A stretch of DNA of 64,000 nucleotides from Zhihengliuella sp. GTDB lineage: Bacteria > Actinomycetota > Actinomycetes > Actinomycetales > Micrococcaceae. Below, piece after piece: positions 26,905 to 35,319 of this stretch; position 1 is the stretch's first letter, and each line of letters begins with the position of its first letter. The position numbers and the translations under genes were made by a program. Where the stretch lies: positions 62,001-126,000 of the forward strand of contig NZ_JAPSJL010000002.1 in NCBI RefSeq assembly GCF_031178195.1, in the 5' to 3' direction. Under the pieces are notes generated by a model that searched no databases, was not told the origin of the DNA, and saw only the letters and a list, made by a program, of their open reading frames with translations.

Positions 26905-26910
26905 TAGGGT
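26905..26910 (+). promoter_or_regulatory. -10 hexamer TAGGGT of the SAF-domain gene
   Basis: TAGGGT lies 72 bp upstream of TTG 26982. Confidence 0.35.
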
Positions 26911-26981
26911 GTACGGCAGAGAAACCCGTCGGGCCGTCCGCATCTCCCGCGGCCCGGGGACGCCGACGAGAGGACGAGGGA

Positions 26982-27632
26982 TTGAGTTCCACCACACCGA
27001 ATGCCGATGTTGCGCGTCTGCGCCGCCCCGGTTGGAAGGACCCCCGGCTGGTCCTCGGGCTCCTGCTGGTCATCGGTTCGATCGTCGGCGTCGTGGCGTT
27101 GGTGGGCGCCCTGGACCGCACGGTCCCCGTCTACACCGCCAAGGAGGACATCTCGCTCGGAGATCCCGTCGGACTCGAGGACCTCGAAATCGCGGACGTC
27201 CGCCTGAACGGGGTCGAGGAACGCTACCTGGAGGCGGGAGCGGAGCTGCCCGAGGGGTTGCGCTCGAGCGTCTTCATCGGGGCGGGGGAGCTCGTGCCCG
27301 CGCGGGCCCTCGAGCAGGGAGACCCCCTCGGACGGAAGCCGGTCTCCGTCGGAATCGACGGCACGGTTGCGGACGCCATCGTCGCCGGCACCCACGTCGA
27401 TGTCTGGGCGGCATCGCTCGATGAATCGGGCCGACTCTACGACGAGCCGACCCGCCTCCTGAAAGGCATCGAGGTCGCCGGACGGGAAAGCGTGGAATCG
27501 GCCTTCGGCGGAACCAGCGGAACCCAGCTCGAGCTGCTCGTCACCGACGAGCAGCTGCCCGCCCTACTGGACGCGTTGGCCAACGAGGCGAAGATCACCG
27601 TCGTGTACAGCCCCGCCGGAGACTCGCAGTGA
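26982..27632 (+). CDS. SAF-domain (CpaB/RcpC-like) membrane protein
   Basis: A 216-residue protein with a TTG start at 26982; GAGAGGACGAGG lies just upstream. One membrane helix (about 23-44, LVLGLLLVIGSIVGVVALVGA) is followed by an extracytoplasmic SAF domain (about 50-115, VPVYTAKEDISLGDPVGLEDL) and a beta-rich RcpC-like region. In Tad/Flp pilus systems CpaB stabilises the secretin or periplasmic part. No flp, tadA, tadB or tadC gene is in this window. The gene overlaps the next by GTGA, making an operon with a CpaE-like ATPase. Confidence 0.82.
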   Translation: MSSTTPNADVARLRRPGWKDPRLVLGLLLVIGSIVGVVALVGALDRTVPVYTAKEDISLGDPVGLEDLEIADVRLNGVEERYLEAGAELPEGLRSSVFIGAGELVPARALEQGDPLGRKPVSVGIDGTVADAIVAGTHVDVWAASLDESGRLYDEPTRLLKGIEVAGRESVESAFGGTSGTQLELLVTDEQLPALLDALANEAKITVVYSPAGDSQ

Positions 27633-28888
27633 GCGTCTCGGTCGTCGTCTGGGGAGACTCGTTCGGCATCAGCGACGGTATCGAGGCCCTGCGGGGCGAA
27701 GTGACCGTCGCCCGCCAATGCGACGAGCTCGTGGAGACCCTCGCCCTCGTCGAGTCCGGTCTCGCCGATGCGGCCCTGCTCGCGGGCCCGGCCACCGACG
27801 TGGACGCAGCCGTGGTCGACGGCCTCCGCGAGCGCGGAGCCGCCGTCGTCGCGCTCGTCGACGATGCCGAGGAGCGCGGGCGCCTGAGCGGCTACGGGGC
27901 GGTCTGCGAATCCGTCACCGCATCGCCGCAGGCGCTCGCCGACCTGCTCGAGCTCGTGACGGCCACCGCTCCGCAGGCCAACCCCATCGGTCCGCGGAGC
28001 GCTCCGGAGGCGGAGCCCGCTACGGCACCGGGTCGCGGGCAGGTCATCGCGGTCTGGGGGCCGCATGGGTCGCCCGGGAGGACGACGGTGGCCGTCAACT
28101 ATGCGGTCGAGGCGAGCCTGGCCGGTTCGCGCGTGGCGCTCGTCGACGCCGACACCTACGGGGCCAGCGTCGCCGTTCTCCTCGGTCTCATGGAGGAGTC
28201 CGCCGGCGTCGCGCAGCTGTGCCGACTCTCCGACCAGGGCGTGCTGGACAGCGAGAGCTGGCAGCGCGCGTGCCCCGTCCTGACTGTCGCAGGAGCGCGG
28301 CTCCGGGTCGCGACGGGGCTCCCGCGACCGACCCGCTGGCCCGAGCTCCGTCCGGCCTCCGTCGGCCGAGTCCTGGAGCATCTGACCGCAGCCGTCGACC
28401 TCGTCGTCGTCGACGTGGCGCCGTACCTCGACGTCGACGAGGACCTCTCGTTCGACACGACGGCGCCCCAGCGGAACGCGGCCACGCTGGCGGTGCTCGA
28501 GCGGGCCGACGAGATCCTCGCCGTGGGCCAGGCCGACAGCGTGGGAGTGCCCCGACTGATCAAAGCGCTCGAGCGGCTGGCCGAGACGGTCCCCGACGCG
28601 ATGCCGCGGGTTGTCTTCAACAAGGTCGCCCGAGCGGGTCTGGGCGCGAATCCCGAGCGACAGCTGCGAGAGACCTGGACCCGGTTCGGCCCGGGCGCGC
28701 CGATCCGCGGCTACCTACCGTGGGATCCCGGTTCCGCAGCCGAGGCCCTGTTGTCCGGAACCGTCTTCGCCGAGTCGTGTCCGGATGCGCCCCTGCGGGC
28801 CGGGATCGCGCAGTTGGCCGGGCACGACGTGCTGCCTCGGAAGGGGCTGTTCGGGCGGCGGCGCGCGGCGGATGGGGCGGGCTCGTGA
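27629..28888 (+). CDS. CpaE/MinD-like P-loop ATPase
   Basis: A 419-residue protein. Residues 1-115 form a receiver-like domain without a clear phosphoacceptor. The ATPase domain (about 137-400) has a modified Walker A, GPHGSPGRTT (144-153), in which the usual lysine before TT is arginine. It also has VDADTYGASVA (switch I aspartate) and VVVDVAPYLD. MinD/CpaE proteins position membrane complexes in the cell. The variant P-loop occurs in other actinobacterial members, so it may still bind nucleotide weakly or not at all. The C-terminal KGLFGRRRA is basic and could contact the membrane. It is co-translated with the SAF-domain gene. Confidence 0.82.
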   Translation: MSVSVVVWGDSFGISDGIEALRGEVTVARQCDELVETLALVESGLADAALLAGPATDVDAAVVDGLRERGAAVVALVDDAEERGRLSGYGAVCESVTASPQALADLLELVTATAPQANPIGPRSAPEAEPATAPGRGQVIAVWGPHGSPGRTTVAVNYAVEASLAGSRVALVDADTYGASVAVLLGLMEESAGVAQLCRLSDQGVLDSESWQRACPVLTVAGARLRVATGLPRPTRWPELRPASVGRVLEHLTAAVDLVVVDVAPYLDVDEDLSFDTTAPQRNAATLAVLERADEILAVGQADSVGVPRLIKALERLAETVPDAMPRVVFNKVARAGLGANPERQLRETWTRFGPGAPIRGYLPWDPGSAAEALLSGTVFAESCPDAPLRAGIAQLAGHDVLPRKGLFGRRRAADGAGS

Positions 28889-28895
28889 ACAGCGT

Positions 28896-28901
28896 TAGGC
28901 T
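28896..28901 (+). promoter_or_regulatory. -10 hexamer TAGGCT of gdh
   Basis: TAGGCT is 55 bp before ATG 28957, placing the probable start of transcription near 28908. Confidence 0.45.
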
Positions 28902-28956
28902 GGACCCATCATGCCGACATTGATCGGCCGAAAAACTGACGCGGAGGCGCAATAGT

Positions 28957-31900
28957 ATGTCGACTGGGTCCAGCAAAACCGATCGGTTCATTGCTGACAC
29001 ACTGACACCTGAATTCGTCCGGGCCTACTACGGGCACCTTACTGAGGATGAGGCGAAGAGCTACAGCGACGTAGATCTTCAGGCCCGTGTCCGGACACAC
29101 CTAGAAATCGGCTTCGAGCGGCCGACGAAGCAGGCACGCATCGAGGTACGGAATGTAGGCGGAGCGACCGTCGTGTTCGTCGTCAACGACGACATGCCGT
29201 TCCTCGTGGACTCGGTCGTCGCCGAGATCGTCCGCCAGCAGCACGGCATCACGCTCGTCACACACCCGACGTTCGTGGCCCGCCGCGATCTGGCGGACGG
29301 ACGGCTGACGGGCCTCGACGCGGTCTCCACCGCTTCGCCCATCTCCAGCGGCGACACGGCGACGCTGCCGAACCTGGCCCGCTATCTCGACGACGCCGAC
29401 GGTCAGACCCAGGTCGAGTCCTGGATCGCCGTCGAGCTGGGACGCGAACTGAGCCCGGAAGCCGCCGACGAGCTCGTCGAGGGGCTCAGTGCGGCGCTCG
29501 TGGACGTGCGGTACTCCGTCGAGGACTGGCAGCTCATGCGCAATAAGGTGCACGAGATCGCCAGCGAGCTGGACGAGCGCAAGGACCGGCTGCCGGTGCC
29601 CGAGCTCGGGGAAGCCGCCGAGCTCCTGCGCTGGCTCGACGACGGCCACTTCACCTTCCTCGGGTACCGGGAGTACACCCTCGTGGACCTCGAGGGCGAG
29701 GACGCGCTGGAGATCCAGGTCGACAGCAGCCTCGGCCTGATGCGCCGGACCTCGCCGGAGAGCCTGCTCCAGCGCCTCAATCCGGAGGGTCTCAAGCACG
29801 CGCGCGAGCCGCGGCCGCTCGTGATCACGAAGGCGAACCGCCGATCGCGCGTCGACCGCAGTGTGTACCTCGACTACATCGGAGTCAAGTCTTTCGACGA
29901 GCAGGGCAACGTCACCGGGGAACGCCGGTTCATCGGGCTGTTCGCCTCGAGCGCCTACATCCGCTCCGTGCGCGAGATCCCCGTCATCCGGCACAAGGTC
30001 GACGCAGTGCGTCGACGCGCCGGGTTCGCAGCCGAGTCTCACTCGGGCAAGGACCTCGTCTCCATTCTGGAGGCCTACCCGCGCGACGAGCTCTTCCAGA
30101 TCGAGGAGGAGGACCTCTACGAGACCGTGATGGGAATCCTCCGCCTGCAGGAACGCCGCGTGACCCGACTGTTCCTCAGGCCGGATACCTACGGCCGGTT
30201 CATGTCCGCCATGGTCTTCGTACCCCGTGATCGCTACACCACCGGAGTCCGGCGCCGCATCGAGAATGAGCTGAAAGAGGCGCTCGACGCGGAATCGCTC
30301 GATTTCGAGGTGCGCATGACCGAGTCGGCGCTCGTCCGCGTCTTCTTCCGGATCAGGCTGCCCAAGGGCGGGGTCGTCCCCGAGATCGACCGGTCCGAGC
30401 TCGAGGGCCGGATCGCTCGCGCGGTGCGCTCCTGGCCGGAGGGCGTCACGGACGCTCTCGCCCTCCGCGACCCGGACTCGGCGCGCGATCTCGCCGCGAA
30501 CTGGGCCGACGCCTTCCCGGCGGCCTACCGCGTGGCGTTCGAGGTCGAGGACGCACTGGCCGATATCGCGGAGTTCACGCGGTTGGAGTCCCCGGATCAC
30601 CGTGGGCCCGTGGTGCGCGTGGAGCCAGCGTCGGATCGGGACTCCGGAGTCACCGCCCGACTGAAGATCTACGTGGACGAGACGATGTCGCTCAGCCGCA
30701 TCCTCCCCGTGCTGTCCAACCAGGGCCTCGAGGTCATCGACGAGACCCCCTACGCCGTCCAGCGGGGCGACGGCAAGGGGTTCTTCCTCTACGTCTTCGG
30801 CCTGAGGTACCCGGACGGTGCCGATGTGGAGGCGACGAACGAGCTCCTCAGCGAGGCCTACCGGGCCGTTGCCCTGGGCGAGGCCGAGTCCGACAACTTC
30901 GACCGGCTGATCCTGACCCAGGGCATGACCTGGCACCAGGTCTCCGTCCTGCGGGCCTACGCCAAGTACCTGCGCCAGCTCGGCAACGCCAACTCGTTCG
31001 AGTTCATGGGGGACACGTTGCTGGCGAACCCGGCCGTGGCCCGAGCCCTGCTCGATGTCTTCGAGGCGACTTTCGAGCCGGGTCAGGCCGAGCCGGCACG
31101 TGACGAACGGCTGCAGACGGCCAGGGACCAGCTGGCCTCCAGTCTCGAGTCCGTCGCCACCTTGGATGCGGACCGCCTCCTCCGCCGCTTCGCAAACGCC
31201 ATCGATGCGACGCTCCGGACGAACTACTACCGCACGACTCGGACGGCGCTCGCCTTCAAGGTAGCGCCCGCGCGGATCGAGGGTGCTCCCTACCCGCGAC
31301 CGGAGTTCGAGATCTGGGTGTACTCGCCGGAAGTGGAGGGTGTGCACCTGCGCTTCGGCGCCGTCGCACGCGGCGGCCTGCGCTGGTCCGATCGTCGGGA
31401 GGACTTCCGCACCGAGGTCCTGGGCCTCGTCAAGGCACAGGTCACCAAGAACGCTGTCATCGTGCCGGAAGGTGCCAAGGGTGGCTTCTTCGCGAAGCAG
31501 CTTCCCGACCCGGCCAAGGACCGCGGTGCATGGATGGAGGCAGGAAAGGACGCCTACCGCATCTTCATCCGAGCACTGCTGTCCGTGACGGACAACCTGG
31601 ACATCGCCGCCGACGGAACCCAGACGGTCATCCCGCCGGAGAACGTGGTCCGGCTCGACGGCGACGACAGCTACCTCGTCGTCGCGGCCGACAAGGGCAC
31701 CGCGTCCTTCTCGGACATCGCCAACGAGATCTCGCTGGAGGAGGGGCACTGGCTCGGCGACGCGTTCGCCTCCGGCGGATCGGTCGGGTACGACCACAAG
31801 GCCATGGGGATCACCGCCCGCGGCGCGTGGGAGTCGGCCAAGCGTCACTTCAGCAGCTTCGGCCACGACACGCAGACCGAGGACTTCACGGTCGCCGGAG

Positions 31901-33777
31901 TCGGCGACATGAGCGGCGATGTCTTCGGCAACGGCATGCTGCAGACGAAGCACATCCGGCTCGTGGCCGCCTTCGACCATCGCCACATCTTCCTGGACCC
32001 GAACCCCGACGCCGCCGTGTCGTTCGCTGAGCGGGAGCGGCTCTTCGAACTGCCTCGCTCCAGCTGGGCGGACTACAACACCGAGCTGATCAGCGAGGGC
32101 GGCGGCGTGTACCCGCGCCATTCGAAGACCATCCCGATCAGCCCGGAGGTGCGGGCCGCGCTCGGAATGCCCGAGGACGTCGAGGAGTTGTCGCCACCGG
32201 AGCTGCTGCGCGCCATCCTGAAGGCACCGGTCGACCTGTTTTACAACGGCGGCATCGGCACCTACATCAAGGGCAGCACCGAGTCCAATGCCAGTGTGGG
32301 CGACCGCGCCAACGACGCAATCCGTGTCGACGGGGCGGACGTGCGTGCCCGCGTCATCGTCGAGGGCGGCAACCTGGGCCTGACCCAGCTCGGCCGCATC
32401 GAGGCCGCGATGAAGGGGGTCCTGCTCAATACCGACTCGATCGACAACTCCGCGGGCGTCGACTGCTCCGATCACGAGGTCAACATCAAGATCCTCGTCG
32501 ACCGGCTCGTGGCCGCCGGCAAGCTGGACGCGGCGGACCGGGCGGCGTTCATCGAGTCCATGTCGGACGAGGTCGCCTCGCTCGTGCTCGAGACGAACTT
32601 CGCGCAGAACGTGCTCCTCGTCAACGAGCGCCAGCGGATGAAGCAGTGGAACTCGAGCTACGACCGGCTCATGGACTGGCTCGAGAACACCGCAGGCCTC
32701 GACCGCAAGCTCGAGTTCCTGCCGAAGTCGAAGGAACTTCGGGCCCGCGGGGAGCAGGGGCTCACGTCCCCCGAGCTGAGCGTGCTCACCGCATACGCCA
32801 AGCTCCAGCTGACGAACGCGCTGACGCAGGCGCGGATCGGCGACGACCGGTACTTCGACCGGTTGCTCCTCGGCTACTTCCCGGCGCCGCTCCGTGAGCG
32901 GTTCCCGGACGAGGTGCTGTCCCACCCGCTGCGCAACGAGATCATCTCGATGCGCGTCGCGAACGACATCGTGAACATCGGGGGCGTCACGTACGCCTTC
33001 CGGGTCATCGAGGAGATGAACGTCTCCGAGGCGGCGATGGCCCGCGCGTTCGTGGTCCTGCGCGAAGTCTTCGACCTCGACGGTCTGATCGATGCGGTGC
33101 ACCAGCTGCCGGCGTCGTTCCCCACGGATGCGTGGAGCGACATCCAGCTGGACACCCGCCGCCTGCTCGACCGGGCTACGCGCTGGTTCGTCTCGCACGT
33201 CACCATCGAGGACCTCGCCGCGACGATCGAGGCCTTCAAACCGACGGTCCAGGGGCTTGCCGCCACGGTGGGGTCCTTGCTCCAGGGCGTCGATGCCGAG
33301 CGCGTCCGCGCCCACTACGAGCACGCGATCGAGCTCGGGGCGACCGAGGAGATCGCGCGGCGCTGGTCCGAGCAGTTCGAGACGTTCCCTCTGCTGGACA
33401 TCGCCCAGACCGCCCACCGGGAGGACATCGATGCCGAGCGGCTCGCCGCGGTGTACTACGCCGTGTACGAGCGGTTCTCCATCGATGAACTGCTGGTGCG
33501 GATCTCGAACCTCCCCCGCGAGGATCGATGGCAGGCGCTCGCTCGCGCCGGGCTCCGGGACGACGTGTACACGACGGTGCTGGACATCACGGTGGGTGCG
33601 CTCCGGCTGGCCCCGGACGCCGCGCCCTACGATGCGCTCCAGAGGTGGGAGGACGAGCACGAGCAGGGCCTGACGCGGGTGCGCAGGGTCTTCGAAGAGA
33701 TGAGCAGCCAGCAGCGCGACGACATGGCGCCGCTGTCCGTCTCCCTCCGGATGCTGCGCTCGATCGTCCGGAGGTAG
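28957..33777 (+). CDS. gdh: NAD-specific glutamate dehydrogenase, large (180-kDa) type
   Basis: A 1606-residue enzyme with GGAGG before ATG 28957. Its length matches the L_180 class known from Streptomyces and mycobacteria. The N-terminal half holds ACT-like regulatory regions (for example VVFVVNDDMPFLVDSV near 70). The catalytic part (about 760-1250) carries RFGAVARGGLRWSDRREDFRTEV, the lysine-rich substrate site KAQVTKNAVIVPEGAKGGFF, GVGDMSGDVFGNG (NAD region) and DLFYNGGIGTYIKGSTESN. It deaminates glutamate to 2-oxoglutarate for use of amino acids as carbon and energy source. In relatives the enzyme is inhibited by the FHA protein GarA; no garA is in the window. It ends one base before the pdtaS start. 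Confidence 0.96.
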   Translation: MSTGSSKTDRFIADTLTPEFVRAYYGHLTEDEAKSYSDVDLQARVRTHLEIGFERPTKQARIEVRNVGGATVVFVVNDDMPFLVDSVVAEIVRQQHGITLVTHPTFVARRDLADGRLTGLDAVSTASPISSGDTATLPNLARYLDDADGQTQVESWIAVELGRELSPEAADELVEGLSAALVDVRYSVEDWQLMRNKVHEIASELDERKDRLPVPELGEAAELLRWLDDGHFTFLGYREYTLVDLEGEDALEIQVDSSLGLMRRTSPESLLQRLNPEGLKHAREPRPLVITKANRRSRVDRSVYLDYIGVKSFDEQGNVTGERRFIGLFASSAYIRSVREIPVIRHKVDAVRRRAGFAAESHSGKDLVSILEAYPRDELFQIEEEDLYETVMGILRLQERRVTRLFLRPDTYGRFMSAMVFVPRDRYTTGVRRRIENELKEALDAESLDFEVRMTESALVRVFFRIRLPKGGVVPEIDRSELEGRIARAVRSWPEGVTDALALRDPDSARDLAANWADAFPAAYRVAFEVEDALADIAEFTRLESPDHRGPVVRVEPASDRDSGVTARLKIYVDETMSLSRILPVLSNQGLEVIDETPYAVQRGDGKGFFLYVFGLRYPDGADVEATNELLSEAYRAVALGEAESDNFDRLILTQGMTWHQVSVLRAYAKYLRQLGNANSFEFMGDTLLANPAVARALLDVFEATFEPGQAEPARDERLQTARDQLASSLESVATLDADRLLRRFANAIDATLRTNYYRTTRTALAFKVAPARIEGAPYPRPEFEIWVYSPEVEGVHLRFGAVARGGLRWSDRREDFRTEVLGLVKAQVTKNAVIVPEGAKGGFFAKQLPDPAKDRGAWMEAGKDAYRIFIRALLSVTDNLDIAADGTQTVIPPENVVRLDGDDSYLVVAADKGTASFSDIANEISLEEGHWLGDAFASGGSVGYDHKAMGITARGAWESAKRHFSSFGHDTQTEDFTVAGVGDMSGDVFGNGMLQTKHIRLVAAFDHRHIFLDPNPDAAVSFAERERLFELPRSSWADYNTELISEGGGVYPRHSKTIPISPEVRAALGMPEDVEELSPPELLRAILKAPVDLFYNGGIGTYIKGSTESNASVGDRANDAIRVDGADVRARVIVEGGNLGLTQLGRIEAAMKGVLLNTDSIDNSAGVDCSDHEVNIKILVDRLVAAGKLDAADRAAFIESMSDEVASLVLETNFAQNVLLVNERQRMKQWNSSYDRLMDWLENTAGLDRKLEFLPKSKELRARGEQGLTSPELSVLTAYAKLQLTNALTQARIGDDRYFDRLLLGYFPAPLRERFPDEVLSHPLRNEIISMRVANDIVNIGGVTYAFRVIEEMNVSEAAMARAFVVLREVFDLDGLIDAVHQLPASFPTDAWSDIQLDTRRLLDRATRWFVSHVTIEDLAATIEAFKPTVQGLAATVGSLLQGVDAERVRAHYEHAIELGATEEIARRWSEQFETFPLLDIAQTAHREDIDAERLAAVYYAVYERFSIDELLVRISNLPREDRWQALARAGLRDDVYTTVLDITVGALRLAPDAAPYDALQRWEDEHEQGLTRVRRVFEEMSSQQRDDMAPLSVSLRMLRSIVRR

Positions 33778-33778
33778 C

Positions 33779-35239
33779 GTGGCCATCATTACGGATGTCG
33801 TCCGGGAGTACGCGGATTTCGGCCCCGGCGACGAGGACTGGCTCCACCTCCTGGTGGGGGACTGGCAGCTCATCGCCGATCTGGCGTTCGCCGACCTGGT
33901 GCTCTGGCACCCGGCCCCGGACCATTCGTACATCGCGTTGGCCCATGTGCGGCCATCGACGAGCCACACGGTGTTCCACACCGACTTCGTCGGCGAGAGG
34001 ATCCGCAAGGATCTGAAGTCCTTCGTCGACGACGCGTGGAAGACCGGAACGGTCCAGGAGACGAGCGGGGACGGCTCGATGCATATCGAGGCCGTCCCGC
34101 TCCTCCGCGGCGGACGCGTGCTGGCGGTGCTCACCAGCCATACGGATGTGGGCGGATCCCGTCTGCCTTCACGGCTGGAGATCACCTACCGGCAGTGCGC
34201 CCGGGACGTCCTGAAGATGTGCCACCTCGGCATCTGGCCGGACTTCACCTCCCCGACCGGCTCCCGCCGCGGCGCCCCCCGCGTCGGCGACGGCATGATC
34301 CGGCTCGACGCCGCGGGAGCGGTGGAGTACGCCAGCCCCAACGGGGTGTCGGCCTTTCGCCGGCTCGGCGGCAGCGAGAGCCTGGAGGGCAGGTCGCTCT
34401 CCGAATTCGCGACGATGCTGATGAAGGACCGGCGGATGTCGGACGAGGCGCTCCCGCTCGTCCTCGCGGGGAAGATGCCTTGGCGGAGCGAGATCTCCTC
34501 CGACGGCGTCACGCTGTCGTTGCGCGCGATCCCGCTCCGTGACCGGGAACGGCGCTACGGAGCGATCGTGCTCTGCCGGGACGTCACCGAGCTGCGCCGT
34601 CGCGAGATGGAGTTGGTGACCAAGGACGCGACGATCCGCGAGATCCACCACCGGGTCAAGAACAACCTGCAGACGGTGGCCGCCCTCCTGCGCATGCAGG
34701 CGCGGCGGATGAAGAGCGAGGAGGGCAGGCAGGGACTCGATCAGGCGATGCGGCGCGTAGCGACCATCGCTCTGGTGCACGAGACCCTCTCGCAGGGCCT
34801 CGCCCAGAGCGTCGATTTCGACGATCTGATCGACCGTCAGTTCAGGCTCGCTGCGGAGGTCGCGTCGCCCGGGCAGGTCGTTCGAACCGAGCGTCACGGG
34901 AGCTTCGGTGCGCTTCCCAGCGAGATCGCCACGCCTCTCTCGCTGGTGATCAACGAGCTCGTCGCCAATGCCGTCGAGCACGGTCTGGGCGAGCGCGACG
35001 GCACGATCGCCCTCGAAGCCGAACGCGCCGTCGAGCCGACCGGTCGTCAGCTGCTCACCGTCACCATCGCCGACGACGGCGTGGGGATCACGGGCGAGCC
35101 CGGCGACAGTGGACTTGGCCTGCAGATCGTGCGGACCCTCGTGACGAGCGAATTGAACGGCAGCATCCGGTGGGAGCCGCGGGCCCCGTCGGGCACGAGG
35201 GTCGTCATCGTCCTGCCGGTGGAGCAGCGTCCCCACTGA
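33779..35239 (+). CDS. pdtaS: Sensor histidine kinase PdtaS (HisKA_2 type)
   Basis: A 486-residue soluble kinase. The GTG at 33779 uses GGAGGT that overlaps the end of gdh. Domains: an N-terminal GAF-like sensor (1-150), a PAS domain (about 170-280), and a HisKA_2 dimerisation helix with REIHHRVKNNLQTVAALL, where H291 is the likely phospho-histidine. The ATPase follows with INELVANAVEHGLG, DDGVGITG and SGLGLQIVRTL. PdtaS phosphorylates the RNA-binding antiterminator PdtaR in actinobacteria and responds to metal and nitric oxide signals in mycobacteria. pdtaR is not in this window, and the neighbouring whiB gene seen in many relatives is absent. Confidence 0.93.
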   Translation: MAIITDVVREYADFGPGDEDWLHLLVGDWQLIADLAFADLVLWHPAPDHSYIALAHVRPSTSHTVFHTDFVGERIRKDLKSFVDDAWKTGTVQETSGDGSMHIEAVPLLRGGRVLAVLTSHTDVGGSRLPSRLEITYRQCARDVLKMCHLGIWPDFTSPTGSRRGAPRVGDGMIRLDAAGAVEYASPNGVSAFRRLGGSESLEGRSLSEFATMLMKDRRMSDEALPLVLAGKMPWRSEISSDGVTLSLRAIPLRDRERRYGAIVLCRDVTELRRREMELVTKDATIREIHHRVKNNLQTVAALLRMQARRMKSEEGRQGLDQAMRRVATIALVHETLSQGLAQSVDFDDLIDRQFRLAAEVASPGQVVRTERHGSFGALPSEIATPLSLVINELVANAVEHGLGERDGTIALEAERAVEPTGRQLLTVTIADDGVGITGEPGDSGLGLQIVRTLVTSELNGSIRWEPRAPSGTRVVIVLPVEQRPH

Positions 35240-35264
35240 CGCGGTTTCGGTCGACGGCATGAAA

Positions 35265-35305
35265 GCGGCGGGGCCGGGAACCGTAACGGTTCCCGGCCCC
35301 GCCGC
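35265..35305. terminator. 19-bp bidirectional terminator
   Basis: Arms 35265-35283 and 35287-35305 pair perfectly around a 3-nt loop, between convergent pdtaS and the LysM gene. A CTTC tail follows on the plus strand. Confidence 0.92.
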
Positions 35306-35319
35306 CCTTCGTGTGGCTG

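Noticed and set aside
29101-34185. A 1694-codon open frame on the minus strand, antisense to gdh and the start of pdtaS
   Set aside because: In DNA this GC-rich, long antisense frames arise from codon bias. Its composition is unlike a protein, and the plus-strand gdh is a full-length match to a known family.
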